Shown piece by piece: positions 8,881 to 21,606 of a DNA stretch of 64,000 bases. Below the pieces are notes generated by a model. That model was not told the origin of the DNA, did not search any database, and saw only the letters and a list, made by a program, of their open reading frames with translations. A program made the translations under genes and the position numbers. Source of the DNA: Mycetohabitans sp. B8 (GTDB lineage Bacteria > Pseudomonadota > Gammaproteobacteria > Burkholderiales > Burkholderiaceae); contig NZ_JAHLKR010000017.1 in NCBI RefSeq assembly GCF_021991875.1, positions 1-64,000 on the forward strand, written 5' to 3'. The first letter of the stretch is position 1. Every line of letters begins with the position of its first letter.

Positions 8881-9765
8881 TCAGGCGCAAAACGCGTCGA
8901 TCAACGCTGCCACCTGCTCCGGCTGGTCATGATGCAGCATATGGCCCGCGTTGGAGATAGTCTCCTGTCGCCAGTGCGTGAACGCCCGGAACCGCGCCTT
9001 GAACGCCGGAATCGGCACATCGCCGGCCAGCGCGTGTAATGTCGGCGAATCGACCGCCTCGACATGCAACACCTTCGCGCTCACGCGCGCCCACACCGCC
9101 ATCACCTCGTCGAGGCGATACGGCAACGGCCCGCGCAGCTTGTGTGCAGGATCCGCCAGCAACTCGAAGCGCCCGTCCGCGCGCTGACGCGACCAGTGTG
9201 CCGCCAGGAACGCGGCACGCGACGGCGCCAGGCGCGGGTTAGTCTGGGTCAGCCGTGCCGCTACCTCGTCCAATGACGCATAGGTCTTCAGCGTGGGCGG
9301 CTGGCGCAAGTCATCGAGCCAGTGCTCGATACGCGCGCCGGCATGGGCGGGATTGGACGCCGGTAGGCCGAACCCCTCCAGGTCCACGACGCGACGCACC
9401 CGGTGCGGTCGCACACCGGCGTACAGACAAGCCAGATTCGCCCCCATGCTATGGCCGACCAGGTTCACCGGCCTCCCAGGGGCGTACCGATCCAGCAACG
9501 CATCAAGATCCGCCAGATAGTCATGGAACCAATAATGTCCACCGCCGTGTTGCTGTACAGGCCAGTCCGACAATCCGAATCCCCGTGCGTCGGGCGCGAT
9601 CACGCGCCAGTTCCCGCCTAGCGCATCGACGACAAACTGGAACGATGCCGATACGTCCATCCAGCCGTGCAGCATGAACAACACCGGCGCATCATCCGGG
9701 CCCCAGCAACGCATGTGCAGCGTCACACCGCGCACCGTGAAGAACTCGGAGGTTGAAGCATTCAT
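8881..9765 (-). CDS. Alpha/beta-hydrolase fold protein
   Basis: A 294-residue alpha/beta hydrolase. The oxyanion motif is FMLHGWMD, the nucleophile elbow is GHSMGAN with Ser as nucleophile, and a late His appears in SNAGHMLHHDQP. No signal peptide, so it should be cytoplasmic. Substrate cannot be deduced; related proteins are esterases, lipases or haloalkane-dehalogenase-like enzymes. An imperfect palindrome lies just upstream (9785-9798). Confidence 0.82.
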   Translation of the reverse strand: MNASTSEFFTVRGVTLHMRCWGPDDAPVLFMLHGWMDVSASFQFVVDALGGNWRVIAPDARGFGLSDWPVQQHGGGHYWFHDYLADLDALLDRYAPGRPVNLVGHSMGANLACLYAGVRPHRVRRVVDLEGFGLPASNPAHAGARIEHWLDDLRQPPTLKTYASLDEVAARLTQTNPRLAPSRAAFLAAHWSRQRADGRFELLADPAHKLRGPLPYRLDEVMAVWARVSAKVLHVEAVDSPTLHALAGDVPIPAFKARFRAFTHWRQETISNAGHMLHHDQPEQVAALIDAFCA

Positions 9766-9784
9766 CTGACCACACCCCTAAAAA

Positions 9785-9798
9785 CGAATGATCGTTCG
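9785..9798. promoter_or_regulatory. Imperfect palindrome upstream of the alpha/beta-hydrolase gene
   Basis: CGAATGATCGTTCG is a 14-bp near-palindrome (one mismatched pair) about 20 bp before the hydrolase start codon. The size and placement suit a TetR-type operator. No regulator gene is adjacent, so this is a guess from symmetry alone. Confidence 0.25.
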
Positions 9799-9873
9799 AT
9801 TATAGCGACGCCTATACTGCGGCGCATCGAGATGCTGACTCACGTGGCGTCACGCTGTCCCGCTGCGTCACGC

Positions 9874-9911
9874 GTCGGCTCGGCTCGGCTCGGCTCGTCG
9901 CGTCGCGTCGG
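9874..9911. repeat. Short TCGGC/TCGCG pentanucleotide run
   Basis: Four to five tandem TCGGC units followed by GTCGC-type units in the spacer between the alpha/beta-hydrolase and DUF455 genes. It is a simple-sequence tract without coding context. Confidence 0.6.
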
Positions 9912-9940
9912 ATTGGGTCGTCGCGCCGAATCGGCCCATG

Positions 9941-10768
9941 TCACCCAAGCGCGTCCGGATGGTTCAGCGCGGCAAGCTCCGCGTCGTCAAAGCCCGCCGC
10001 ACGACGCGCATCGACGTTGAACGGGCCCTTCAGCCGCGGCGCGCGATACTCGCGCGCAAGCCGAGCGTAGGTGGGCAGCGGCGCAATGCCGGCGCGCTCG
10101 CACAACCACCGGAACCAAAAGTTGCCGATCCGCACATGCCCAATCTCGTCGCGCAGAATCACGTCGAGGATGCGCGCGGCGGCAAGGTCGCCGGCCTGCT
10201 CGAGCTTGCGGCGAATCGGCGGCGATGCATCGAGTCCGCGTGCCTCCAGCGTGCGCGGCACCAACGCGATACGCGCGAGCACGTCCGCACGCGTGCGCTC
10301 AGCCATCTCCCACAGCCCGTCGTGCGCCGGAAAGTCCCCGTACGCATACCCGAGCGTGCCCAAATGATCGGACAACAGCGTGAAGTGATACGCTTCCTCT
10401 TCGGCCACGGTTAGCCAATCGTGATAGAACGCGTCGGGCAACGCCGGAAACCGCCAGATCGCATCGAGTGCGAGATTGATCGCATTGAACTCGATATGCG
10501 CCAGCGCGTGCAGCAGCGCCGCCCGACCCTGCTCCGTATGCATGCTGCGCCGCTCCAGGCGCTCGGGCGCGACGCGCCGCGGACGCGCCGGGCGCCCCGG
10601 CACGCCCGGCGGCTCGCCAAGCGCCCGGTTCGCATCGATGACGACGCCGCCCGAGCGCCAATGCGCGCCGAGCGCGGTCACCGCATCGACCTTGCGTCTC
10701 GGATCGATGAGTAGGAGTGCCTCCAGTGCGCGCTGCCGTAAACACAATTGAACGAGCGACTCGACCAT
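9941..10768 (-). CDS. DUF455 ferritin-like protein
   Basis: A 275-residue member of the DUF455 family, a ferritin-like four-helix di-iron or related metal fold. Metal-ligand motifs are visible: HIEFNAINLALD, EEEAYHF and RDEIGHVRIG carry the Glu and His residues expected at the centre. ATG at 10768 has AAGGAAG upstream. It is transcribed divergently from the gamma-carbonic anhydrase gene across a 190-bp spacer. The enzymatic role is unknown; distant relatives include diiron hydroxylases. Confidence 0.82.
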   Translation of the reverse strand: MVESLVQLCLRQRALEALLLIDPRRKVDAVTALGAHWRSGGVVIDANRALGEPPGVPGRPARPRRVAPERLERRSMHTEQGRAALLHALAHIEFNAINLALDAIWRFPALPDAFYHDWLTVAEEEAYHFTLLSDHLGTLGYAYGDFPAHDGLWEMAERTRADVLARIALVPRTLEARGLDASPPIRRKLEQAGDLAAARILDVILRDEIGHVRIGNFWFRWLCERAGIAPLPTYARLAREYRAPRLKGPFNVDARRAAGFDDAELAALNHPDALG

Positions 10769-10958
10769 GTTGATGCTTCCTTATGCTGGCGGCGCTCGGG
10801 CGGCACCGCGGTAACGGGCCGCGCGCAGCCCAGACACCGCCGCTGACGCGCCGGTACAATATCGTTTTGGGCAATGTCCCGTGGCATGCATTTTACCGGC
10901 GCGCTCGCGCGTCACGGACTCTCTGGCCGGCTAGGCTGGATTTCGACAAGGAGGCAGT

Positions 10959-11483
10959 GTGGCGATCTACAAGCTCGGCGAGGACGCGCCAACGATCCAT
11001 GAATCCGCATTCGTCGCTGACACTGCAACGGTGATCGGCCTGGTCGTGCTCGCCGAAAACACCAGTGTGTGGTTCTCGGCGGTGCTGCGCGGTGACAACG
11101 AGCCGTTGACGATCGGCGCCGGCAGCAACGTGCAGGACGGCGCGGTGATGCATACGGATCCGGGCTTTGCGCTGACCATCGGCACAAACGTATCGATTGG
11201 GCACCAGGCGATGTTGCACGGATGCACGGTCCATGACAACACGTTGATCGGCATCCAGGCCGTGGTAATGAACGGCGCGGTGATCGGCCGCCATTGCCTA
11301 GTAGGCGCCGGCGCGGTGGTCACCGAGGGCAAGACGTTTCCTGACAATTCACTAATCCTCGGAGCGCCGGCGCGCGTGGTGCGCCAGCTCAGCGATGACG
11401 AGATCCAGGGCTTGCAAAGGAACGCACGCAGTTACATCGAGCGGCGCCAACTGTTCAAGGAGAACCTGGTGCGCATCGGCTGA
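10959..11483 (+). CDS. Gamma-class carbonic anhydrase family protein
   Basis: A left-handed beta-helix (hexapeptide repeat) protein of 174 residues. The three zinc-binding histidines are in place: His65 (MHTDPG), His82 and His87 (GHQAMLHG). This matches the YrdA/PaaY-like gamma-CA family, which hydrates CO2 or acts as a scaffold of uncertain activity. The start codon is GTG at 10959, preceded by AAGGAGG (10948-10954). The spacing is rather tight (4 nt). Next on the same strand, 66 bp on, is hslO. Confidence 0.88.
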   Translation: MAIYKLGEDAPTIHESAFVADTATVIGLVVLAENTSVWFSAVLRGDNEPLTIGAGSNVQDGAVMHTDPGFALTIGTNVSIGHQAMLHGCTVHDNTLIGIQAVVMNGAVIGRHCLVGAGAVVTEGKTFPDNSLILGAPARVVRQLSDDEIQGLQRNARSYIERRQLFKENLVRIG

Positions 11484-11549
11484 TCCGGACCGCCGGGACC
11501 AGCCCGGCGCCGCGCCGCAATCCATTTGTCGTAGTCGAGGAAGTCAGTT

Positions 11550-12503
11550 GTGACAGACCAGTTGCAAAAATTCATGTTCGAAGCCGCGCCGGTGCGTGGC
11601 GAACTCGTCACGCTGGAGAAGACGTGGCAGGAAGTCCTGGTGCGCCGTGACTATCCGGCGCCGGTGCGCACGTTACTTGGCGAAATGATGGCCGCCGCTG
11701 CGCTGCTGTCGGCCAACATCAAGTTCGATGGCACGCTGGTCATGCAGATCCTGGGCGACGGGCCGGTCAAGATGCTGGTTGTCCAGTGCCGCTCAGATTT
11801 GTCGATGCGAGCGACGGCCAAGCTTGGCAGCGAGTGTGACACATTGAGCGACACCGCGTCGCTGACCGAGTTGGTCAACGCAAACGGTCGTGGGCGCTGC
11901 ATCATCACGCTGGATCCACACGAAAAGCTTACCGGCCAGCAGCCGTACCAGGGCATCGTGCCGTTGACCAACGCGCATGATGGCCCGCTGGACAGCATCG
12001 CGCAGGTGCTCGAGCACTATATGCACCACTCGGAGCAACTCGGCACGCGGTTGTGGCTGGCGGCCGACGAACGGCGCGCGGTCGGTATGCTGTTGCAGAA
12101 ATTGCCCGGCGACGGCGGGATCGTGCCGCGCGCGGTGCAGACCGACGCCGACACGTGGGACCGGGTCTGCCACCTCGGCTCGACGCTGAAGGCCGACGAG
12201 ATGCTCGCAGCCGACCCGGATACGCTGATGCGGCGATTGTTCTGGCAAGAGAACGTCAGCCGCTTCGACCCCGCCCCCACGCGTTTCGCCTGCACCTGCT
12301 CACGCGACAAGGTCGGCGGGATGCTGCAAATGCTCGGACGTGACGAGATCGACAGCATCCTGGTCGAGCAAGGCCATGTGCAAGTGCATTGCGAGTTCTG
12401 CAACCAGCGCTATGAATTCGACGCGGTCGACGCCACGCAACTTTTCCACGGCAATCAACTCTCATTGAACGTCGCGGCCGCACCGAGCCAACAGCGGCAT
12501 TGA
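11550..12503 (+). CDS. hslO: Redox-regulated chaperone Hsp33
   Basis: A holdase chaperone activated by oxidation and unfolding of its zinc centre. The start is GTG at 11550. The C-terminal zinc ligands are Cys248-x-Cys250 (ACTCSRD) and Cys281-x2-Cys284 (HCEFCNQ), exactly the Hsp33 pattern. The N-terminal substrate-binding domain contains ILGDGPVKMLVVQC and QPYQGIVPL. Length of 317 residues is normal for beta-proteobacteria. Confidence 0.94.
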   Translation: MTDQLQKFMFEAAPVRGELVTLEKTWQEVLVRRDYPAPVRTLLGEMMAAAALLSANIKFDGTLVMQILGDGPVKMLVVQCRSDLSMRATAKLGSECDTLSDTASLTELVNANGRGRCIITLDPHEKLTGQQPYQGIVPLTNAHDGPLDSIAQVLEHYMHHSEQLGTRLWLAADERRAVGMLLQKLPGDGGIVPRAVQTDADTWDRVCHLGSTLKADEMLAADPDTLMRRLFWQENVSRFDPAPTRFACTCSRDKVGGMLQMLGRDEIDSILVEQGHVQVHCEFCNQRYEFDAVDATQLFHGNQLSLNVAAAPSQQRH

Positions 12504-12586
12504 ATGGCGGATCGGCGCGGGAAAAGCGGCCGGCGCGAGCCATCGCGCACGGCGAGCACAGTATGACACCGACGACGGAGATCGAC

Positions 12587-12964
12587 ATGAACAAATATTC
12601 CCTTCGCGCCACCGTGGCGGCGTTTGGCGCTCGCGCCGCCGTGACGGCGTCGGCGCTGCTGCTCGGCGGCTGCGCCGTCAGTTACCCACCCACTCCACAG
12701 ACCGTGCTGAGCCAGTTGCCGGAGTCGTCCCGCAACGCACCGACGCCGTTGACCCCCGCAGAAAAACGGCGCTATGACGAAATGGGTCGCCAGGTGTTGC
12801 GTGAGCAGGACGCGGCCATGCAGGCTGACGCGCTCGCGCGCGCGTGGTCCCGGTATCCGTACGCGGTCACGCCGGTGTATGGTCAGTACTACAGCGGACG
12901 CTGGGGACCCGGCTGGGGTGTCGGCAGCGGATGGGGCTATCCGGGGTACTCTCCAGGCTGGTGA
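12587..12964 (+). CDS. Small Gly/Tyr/Trp-tailed lipoprotein
   Basis: A 125-residue lipoprotein precursor. The start MNKYSLR at 12587 is supported by ACGGAG upstream, although the frame is open further 5' and overlaps the hslO stop. A hydrophobic signal ends with the lipobox LGGC at the sequence LLLGGCAVSYPP. The mature part has a helical stretch (TPAEKRRYDEMGRQVLREQD) and a low-complexity tail rich in Gly, Tyr and Trp (WGPGWGVGSGWGYPGY). Such tails are typical of envelope-stress or surface lipoproteins, but function is unknown. Confidence 0.75.
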   Translation: MNKYSLRATVAAFGARAAVTASALLLGGCAVSYPPTPQTVLSQLPESSRNAPTPLTPAEKRRYDEMGRQVLREQDAAMQADALARAWSRYPYAVTPVYGQYYSGRWGPGWGVGSGWGYPGYSPGW

Positions 12965-12972
12965 TACTGCTG

Positions 12973-12993
12973 ACCGGTCCTGCCGCGACCGGT
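12973..12993. terminator. Possible bidirectional terminator hairpin
   Basis: Perfect inverted repeat ACCGGTC-8 nt-GACCGGT located between the converging lipoprotein and ftsB genes. There is no T tract, so termination is uncertain. Confidence 0.3.
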
Positions 12994-13018
12994 GCCAGCG
13001 CGCAAGCGATGCCCGGCG

Positions 13019-13483
13019 TTACCGTCGGTTCCCGATCACTGCCGGTTCCTGATTGTCACCGCGTCGCACGGCCGAGCCCTTCGCGGCCCGGCTGGCCTTC
13101 GCCTTCGGCATGCGCGGCTCAGGATTCGGCACCACGCGCATCGGTTGGGCTGACACCTGGCCGCGCATGGACATGTTCGACGGCGCGGCCGTCGCGGACA
13201 CGGTCGAGGCGTTCGGCGACACGAACTGCACGAACACCTCGCTGTCCTTGATCATCCCCATCTCATAGCGCGCCCGCTCCTCGACCGCGGCGGTCCCGCC
13301 TTGCAGATCCTGCACTTCGCCAGCGATCCGCTCATTGCGCAACTTCAAGTCATTGTTTTTCTTCTGTTGCGCTGCGAGTTGCTGCTGCAGCTCGTGCACG
13401 TGCAGCCAGCCGCCGTGGCCCCACCACAACGGAAACTGGATCAGCACGATCAATCCGATCAAGACAACGGTAACGAGCCGCAT
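13019..13483 (-). CDS. ftsB: Cell division protein FtsB
   Basis: The septum formation initiator of the FtsQLB complex at the inner membrane. It has a single N-terminal transmembrane helix (RLVTVVLIGLIVLIQFPLWW), then a coiled coil with repeated Leu, Gln and Asn (HELQQQLAAQQKKNNDLKLR) and the conserved ERARYEMGMIKDSEVFVQF segment. The start MRLVTVV at 13483 is chosen because it begins the membrane helix. The tail beyond residue 95 is a Pro/Ala/Arg-rich extension, longer than in E. coli. It lies downstream of eno, the classical eno-ftsB order. Confidence 0.9.
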   Translation of the reverse strand: MRLVTVVLIGLIVLIQFPLWWGHGGWLHVHELQQQLAAQQKKNNDLKLRNERIAGEVQDLQGGTAAVEERARYEMGMIKDSEVFVQFVSPNASTVSATAAPSNMSMRGQVSAQPMRVVPNPEPRMPKAKASRAAKGSAVRRGDNQEPAVIGNRR

Positions 13484-13612
13484 AACGAGCTGCCGCCGGG
13501 CAGGCGTGGGTTGCACAAAGCCGCCGCCCCGAGTCCGGGAGCGGCGGCCACGCGTGTCACAAGGCCCTTATCGGGCCGCCGGCCGCGTCGCCACGCGGTC
13601 CAGCACGTTGGA

Positions 13613-14929
<1,317 letters not shown>

Positions 14930-15140
14930 CTACACTGAGTCAACGAGGCCGCGGTCTGCGCCGTTCGGGGCCAGTCAGGTCCAATCGGAACCGCGGTGCG
15001 CGCCGGTCGGCGTCGCCGCCCGATGCCGACCGCTAGCATGCCACGCGCCGCGTTCTGGCAGTACGGACTTGCCGATCAGACGCACGAAACCGTGACTAGG
15101 TTCATTCACAATGCCACCGGCCTGTCCCACTGCGGGTGGC

Positions 15141-15995
15141 TCAGCTGAAATCGTTCTCGAGCAGCGGCGTAGATTTCACCGCGCGATCGAGTGTCACCAG
15201 CGTTTCCAGCAATGCATGCATCCGCTGCAACGGTACCGCGTTCGGGCCGTCTGACTTCGCCTGCGCGGGATTCGGATGCGTCTCCATGAACAATCCCGCC
15301 ACGCCGGCCGCAACCGCGGCACGCGCCAGCACCGGCACGAACTCGCGCTGCCCGCCAGACTGGGTGCCTTGGCCGCCAGGCAACTGCACTGAATGAGTCG
15401 CGTCGAACACGACCGGGGCGCCAGTCTCGCGCATGATCGCGAGCGAACGCATGTCGGAGACCAGATTGTTGTAGCCGAACGAAGCGCCGCGCTCGCAAGC
15501 GAGGAAGCGATCCGCCGACAGCCCGGCTTCGCTGGCTGCCGAACGCGCCTTGTCGATTACATGCTTCATGTCGTGCGGCGCCAGAAATTGCCCTTTTTTG
15601 ATATTGACGGGCTTACCCGAACGAGCGCACGCGTGAATGAAATCGGTCTGCCGGCACAGAAATGCCGGCGTCTGTAGCACATCGACGACCGATGCGACCA
15701 CGTCGATCTCATCCTCCGTGTGCACGTCGGTCAACACCGGCACGCCGATCTGGCGACGCACCTCACCCAGGATACGCAGGCCCTCGTCGATGCCGAATCC
15801 GCGAAACGATTTATCCGAACTGCGGTTGGCCTTATCGTACGACGATTTGTAAATGAACGGGATACGCAGCGCGCCGCAGATCTCGCTGAGCCGGCCAGCG
15901 GTGTCGAGCGCCATCTGCTCGGACTCGACTACGCAGGTGCCGGCGATCAGGAAGAACGGCTTGTCCAGGCCGACCTCGAAATCGCATAGTTTCAT
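15141..15995 (-). CDS. kdsA: 3-deoxy-8-phosphooctulonate synthase (KDO-8-P synthase)
   Basis: Condenses arabinose-5-phosphate with phosphoenolpyruvate for lipopolysaccharide KDO synthesis. It is a 284-residue TIM barrel with [35 protein letters not shown] and [14 protein letters not shown], all conserved in the family. The start codon is 18 bp after the pyrG stop, so pyrG and kdsA are surely co-transcribed. Confidence 0.96.
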   Translation of the reverse strand: MKLCDFEVGLDKPFFLIAGTCVVESEQMALDTAGRLSEICGALRIPFIYKSSYDKANRSSDKSFRGFGIDEGLRILGEVRRQIGVPVLTDVHTEDEIDVVASVVDVLQTPAFLCRQTDFIHACARSGKPVNIKKGQFLAPHDMKHVIDKARSAASEAGLSADRFLACERGASFGYNNLVSDMRSLAIMRETGAPVVFDATHSVQLPGGQGTQSGGQREFVPVLARAAVAAGVAGLFMETHPNPAQAKSDGPNAVPLQRMHALLETLVTLDRAVKSTPLLENDFS

Positions 15996-16013
15996 ATTTG
16001 CTCCCGACCCACG

Positions 16014-18085
<2,072 letters not shown>

Positions 18086-18135
18086 ATCTGAGAAAAAACC
18101 GTAAACAGCCCGCAGCCTTCGGTGCTTTTGCCCAA

Positions 18136-18708
18136 ATGCTCTTACCCAAACACTATCTCATCACGCCGGACCCCTATGATGCCGACCATCCGGCGCTATT
18201 TCTCGAACAGTTGAAGCGGACGTTGGACTCAGGAATTGAACTGGTCCAGCTTCGTTCAAAAAAGTTGCATCCCATCCATTACATGCGTTTGGCCGAGAAA
18301 GCGATGGCCTTATGCCAGCAGCATCATGCGTTTCTATTATTGAACGCCCACGCCCCGCGTAGTGCACAGCGCAACGTCGATGGGCTGCACCTGGACAGCC
18401 AAAGCCTAATGGCGTGCGACGAACGCCCACTCCCGGCAACAAAACTGGTGGCTGCGTCGTGCCACACGATGGCGGAACTCGACAAGGCTCAGTCCATTGG
18501 CGCGGATTTCGTCACGCTCTCGCCCGTGCTGCGAACCGCCAGCCATCCCGACACCGAGCCACTGGGATGGGATGGCTTTCTCGCGCTAGCCTCGCGGGCC
18601 ACGCTACCCGTCTACGCACTAGGCGGCCTCTCAACGGCTACACTGCCTCATGCCGAACGACACGGAGCATACGGCATCGCAGGCATTCGCTGCTTTTGGA
18701 AGCCTTGA
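18136..18708 (+). CDS. Orphan thiamine-phosphate-synthase-like domain protein
   Basis: A 190-residue TIM-barrel protein of the thiamine phosphate synthase superfamily. Visible motifs are HYLITPDPYD, VQLRSKKL, NVDGLHLDSQSL, SIGADFVTLSPVL and LPVYALGGLSTATL. These match the C-terminal domain of the proteobacterial Nudix-TPS fusion proteins better than stand-alone ThiE. No Nudix domain is encoded upstream, where instead the hydrolase remnant lies on the other strand. No clear Shine-Dalgarno precedes the ATG at 18136. It could be a domain-loss relic or a still-expressed stand-alone protein. Catalysis is unproven because several thiamine phosphate synthase residues differ (NAHAPRSAQ in place of the usual NDR segment). 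Confidence 0.6.
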   Translation: MLLPKHYLITPDPYDADHPALFLEQLKRTLDSGIELVQLRSKKLHPIHYMRLAEKAMALCQQHHAFLLLNAHAPRSAQRNVDGLHLDSQSLMACDERPLPATKLVAASCHTMAELDKAQSIGADFVTLSPVLRTASHPDTEPLGWDGFLALASRATLPVYALGGLSTATLPHAERHGAYGIAGIRCFWKP

Positions 18709-18792
18709 TTGCGTGCCTTTGGCAGCCTTGGCGACCGACGCGGCCCGTGCAACGCAGATCGACACGCTTTGCCCAGCGGAAAGTGACGCAGG

Positions 18793-21450
18793 TCAGCGCT
18801 CGGTCCAATAGCGCCTGCGTGAGCGGCGATACGCATCGACCACCCAGCCGGACACCCCGCTGTCAATGCGCACCGCGCCATCGTTATCGCTGCGCAGCAT
18901 ATCGACGCCGCGCACACGATAACGCGCGGCAACCAGCGGGTGCGGATGACCAAAGCGATTGCGATAGCCCACCTGAAATACCGCCATGCGTGGCCGTACC
19001 GAATCGAGAAAAGCATTCGTTGACGACGTCTTGCTGCCATGGTGCGGCACAATCAGCACGTCACTGCTCAATGCCGGCCCATGCCGCTCGACCAGTGCTC
19101 GCTCGGCGGCCCGTTCAATATCCGATGCGATCAACACTGCGCCAAGCGCATTCGAGACACGCAGCACGCATGCTGTTGCATTCGGCTTGCGCGGATCCGC
19201 CGCGCCCGCCGGCCACAGGAATTCGAACGTCACGCCGTCCCATCGCCATCGCGCTCCGGCACGGCATGCCCGCGTTATTGCGCCGCGCGCGGTGGCACGC
19301 GCCCACAACGGATGAGTGGACGGCAACGAAGCGTGCATCTGCGCGATCGGCATATTGGCCAGCACCGCAGGCACGCCGCCCGCGTGGTCAACATCGCGGT
19401 GACTGACGACCAGCATGTCCAATGCGTTGACGCCGTGCGCGCGCAGGAATGGCACGACGATACGCTGTCCCGCATTGCCCCCTTCCGGGCCCGGACCGGC
19501 ATCAAATAGCAGCCGTCGCCGCGCGGTCTCGACCAGCACGGCGGTGCCCTGCCCGATATCAAGCGCCGTGACGCGAAAACCGTCGCCGAGTGGCGCCCGC
19601 GGCGCCGGCCACAGCAATGGCAGCCACAGGATGGGCGCGGCCGCACGTAATGGCCAGCCCCGAGGCGCCAGCATCCAAGCCGCACCAGCGAGCGCGAGCA
19701 GCAACGCGGCCGGTTCCGGCGCCGGCAAGTACCACACCCCCCACGCGGGCGAAGCCAGTGCATCGAGCACGGCAAACAGCCACTGCACCAGCCGATGCGC
19801 CAATTGCAGCAGCGGCGCGTCCAATGGCGCCGGGATCGCGATCGCGAGCAGCACGCAGGGCACGACCAGGGTACTGACCCACGGAATCGCGATCGCATTG
19901 GCCACCGGACCGAGTGCCGGAATCTGCGAAAACCAGACGAGCGTCAGCGGCGCAAGACCGATTGTCACCGCCCATTGCACGCGCATGGCCGACGCCAGCC
20001 GCGCCGGCATCCTGCGCGCCGCGGCACGCATGCGGGCCCCAAGCGCGCCAACGGCCATGGCCACGCGCGTGCCACGCATACCAGCAGGCCGCTCGCCTGG
20101 CCCGCCCACGCCGGCCTGCGGCGACGCATCGGCCGGATCGAGTGACGGCCAATCCGGTTCGTCGTCGTCTCGCTGCGGATGGTTGCGGCCCACGCAGCGC
20201 AACGCCACCACGATCGCCGCGACCGCACCGAACGACAGTGCCGTGCTCGCCGACAACGTTGCCCATGGATCGACGAGCACCACGATCACGAGCGCCCACG
20301 CAAGGACCAACAACGGGTCGACGCGACGCCCGCTCGCATAGGCAAGCGTCGCGATCGACAGCATGGCAACCGTGCGCTGGGCGGGAATGCCCAGCCCGGC
20401 GAGTACGGCATAGCCGGCACCGGCGAGCATCGCACCGACACAACATGCGATAGGAACCGGCACGTGCAACGGCAACGCCGGCGCAACGCCGAAACCGCGA
20501 CGCCAGGCCAGCGCGATGATTGTGGCCGCCCACGCCGCAACCGAGCCGATATGCAAGCCCGATATGGCCATCAAGTGATTCGTGCCGGTACGGCGCAGCC
20601 GCTCCCAGTCCGGCTCCGTAATCGCATCCTGTACGCCGATCGCCAGCGCAATCACGATCCCAGCATGCGACCGCGCGGCCTCGCCGCTGCCGCTATCCGT
20701 CCCTGTTCGGTCAGACTCGGACAAGACCTGCTCGATTCGCGCGCGAATGGCCGCACGCCGACGGTCCACGGCGTTGAGCATCGCTCGGATGCCGGGACCG
20801 CGCTCAATATCGGGCGCGTGTGGTAAGCCGGGGGATGCCCCCGATTGCCAGCGTGGATCGGCCTGCAGGTGGCGCACATAGCCCTGCGCGCGCACGCCGC
20901 GCGCCAGTTGCCGCACATCGGTGTCCGGCAAGCCGAAATTGCCGTGGCCATGCACCCGCTTGAGCCTTGCAACGAGCGTATGACGCCCGCCCGGCACGAG
21001 CGTCACCGATGGTTGCCGGCCGAACGCGGCAAGCCAGCTCAACTGGACGGTGCGGGGAAACCGCTCGATCTGGGGCGATGTCGACTCAACATCGAACAGA
21101 AAGCGAAGCCCGCGCGCATCGCGTGACGGCAAGCCGCGCACCGTGCCGGTCAGCGTCACATCGCGCCCTTCCCACTGTGGCGGCAAAGCATCCGACAGCG
21201 CGCTATGCGCGCGCCACGCCGCGTAGCCAAAACCGAGCAGCGCCGCGCACCCGAGGCTAGCCGCCCGCGCCAGCCACAACATGTGCCAACTGGCGTGCCC
21301 CGCTGCCCGCGCACGATACGCAATGCATGCCACCCCGGCGGCGACGAACACTGCCGCATCCCAGGCGAGCCAACCGGCAACGTCCGGCAAACTGGGCTGC
21401 CACTGCAACACGCCCGTGCCCACGGCGAACGCGCATAATCGTGCGAGCAT
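18793..21450 (-). CDS. comEC: DNA internalisation/competence protein ComEC/Rec2
   Basis: The inner-membrane channel that moves single-stranded DNA into the cytoplasm during natural transformation. About 885 residues: several N-terminal membrane helices and an OB-like domain, the competence domain with the motif GTNHLMAISGLHIG, a multi-helix channel and a C-terminal metallo-beta-lactamase domain (ALDIGQGTAVLVE, SHRDVDHAGG, VPHHGSKTSS). The start at 21450 (MLARLCAF) is chosen because AAGGGG lies at proper distance; another ATG is directly upstream at 21453. The frame is intact, so uptake machinery may be functional, but no other competence genes are in this window. Confidence 0.92.
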   Translation of the reverse strand: MLARLCAFAVGTGVLQWQPSLPDVAGWLAWDAAVFVAAGVACIAYRARAAGHASWHMLWLARAASLGCAALLGFGYAAWRAHSALSDALPPQWEGRDVTLTGTVRGLPSRDARGLRFLFDVESTSPQIERFPRTVQLSWLAAFGRQPSVTLVPGGRHTLVARLKRVHGHGNFGLPDTDVRQLARGVRAQGYVRHLQADPRWQSGASPGLPHAPDIERGPGIRAMLNAVDRRRAAIRARIEQVLSESDRTGTDSGSGEAARSHAGIVIALAIGVQDAITEPDWERLRRTGTNHLMAISGLHIGSVAAWAATIIALAWRRGFGVAPALPLHVPVPIACCVGAMLAGAGYAVLAGLGIPAQRTVAMLSIATLAYASGRRVDPLLVLAWALVIVVLVDPWATLSASTALSFGAVAAIVVALRCVGRNHPQRDDDEPDWPSLDPADASPQAGVGGPGERPAGMRGTRVAMAVGALGARMRAAARRMPARLASAMRVQWAVTIGLAPLTLVWFSQIPALGPVANAIAIPWVSTLVVPCVLLAIAIPAPLDAPLLQLAHRLVQWLFAVLDALASPAWGVWYLPAPEPAALLLALAGAAWMLAPRGWPLRAAAPILWLPLLWPAPRAPLGDGFRVTALDIGQGTAVLVETARRRLLFDAGPGPEGGNAGQRIVVPFLRAHGVNALDMLVVSHRDVDHAGGVPAVLANMPIAQMHASLPSTHPLWARATARGAITRACRAGARWRWDGVTFEFLWPAGAADPRKPNATACVLRVSNALGAVLIASDIERAAERALVERHGPALSSDVLIVPHHGSKTSSTNAFLDSVRPRMAVFQVGYRNRFGHPHPLVAARYRVRGVDMLRSDNDGAVRIDSGVSGWVVDAYRRSRRRYWTER

Positions 21451-21606
21451 CATTCCCCTTGACCGTGCGTTCGTGCGCGACGGATTACGTAGCGACGACC
21501 CACGCCGGCACAGCGACAGACGCGCCGCCGCGAAGCTGGCGACCGACGCAAGCCGCACAACCTGGCACCGCGACAAACGTCCGGAACGTTTAAATGCGAA
21601 ATCGAA

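Noticed and set aside
13519-13575. GC-rich hairpins between eno and ftsB as a terminator
   Set aside because: Stems exist (GCCGCCGC/GCGGCGGC and GGCCC/GGGCC) but no T tract follows, and ftsB is expected to be co-transcribed.
18414-19406. Long plus-strand frame antisense to comEC (330 codons)
   Set aside because: Arg/His/Pro-rich shadow of a GC-rich gene; comEC on the other strand is well supported by domains.
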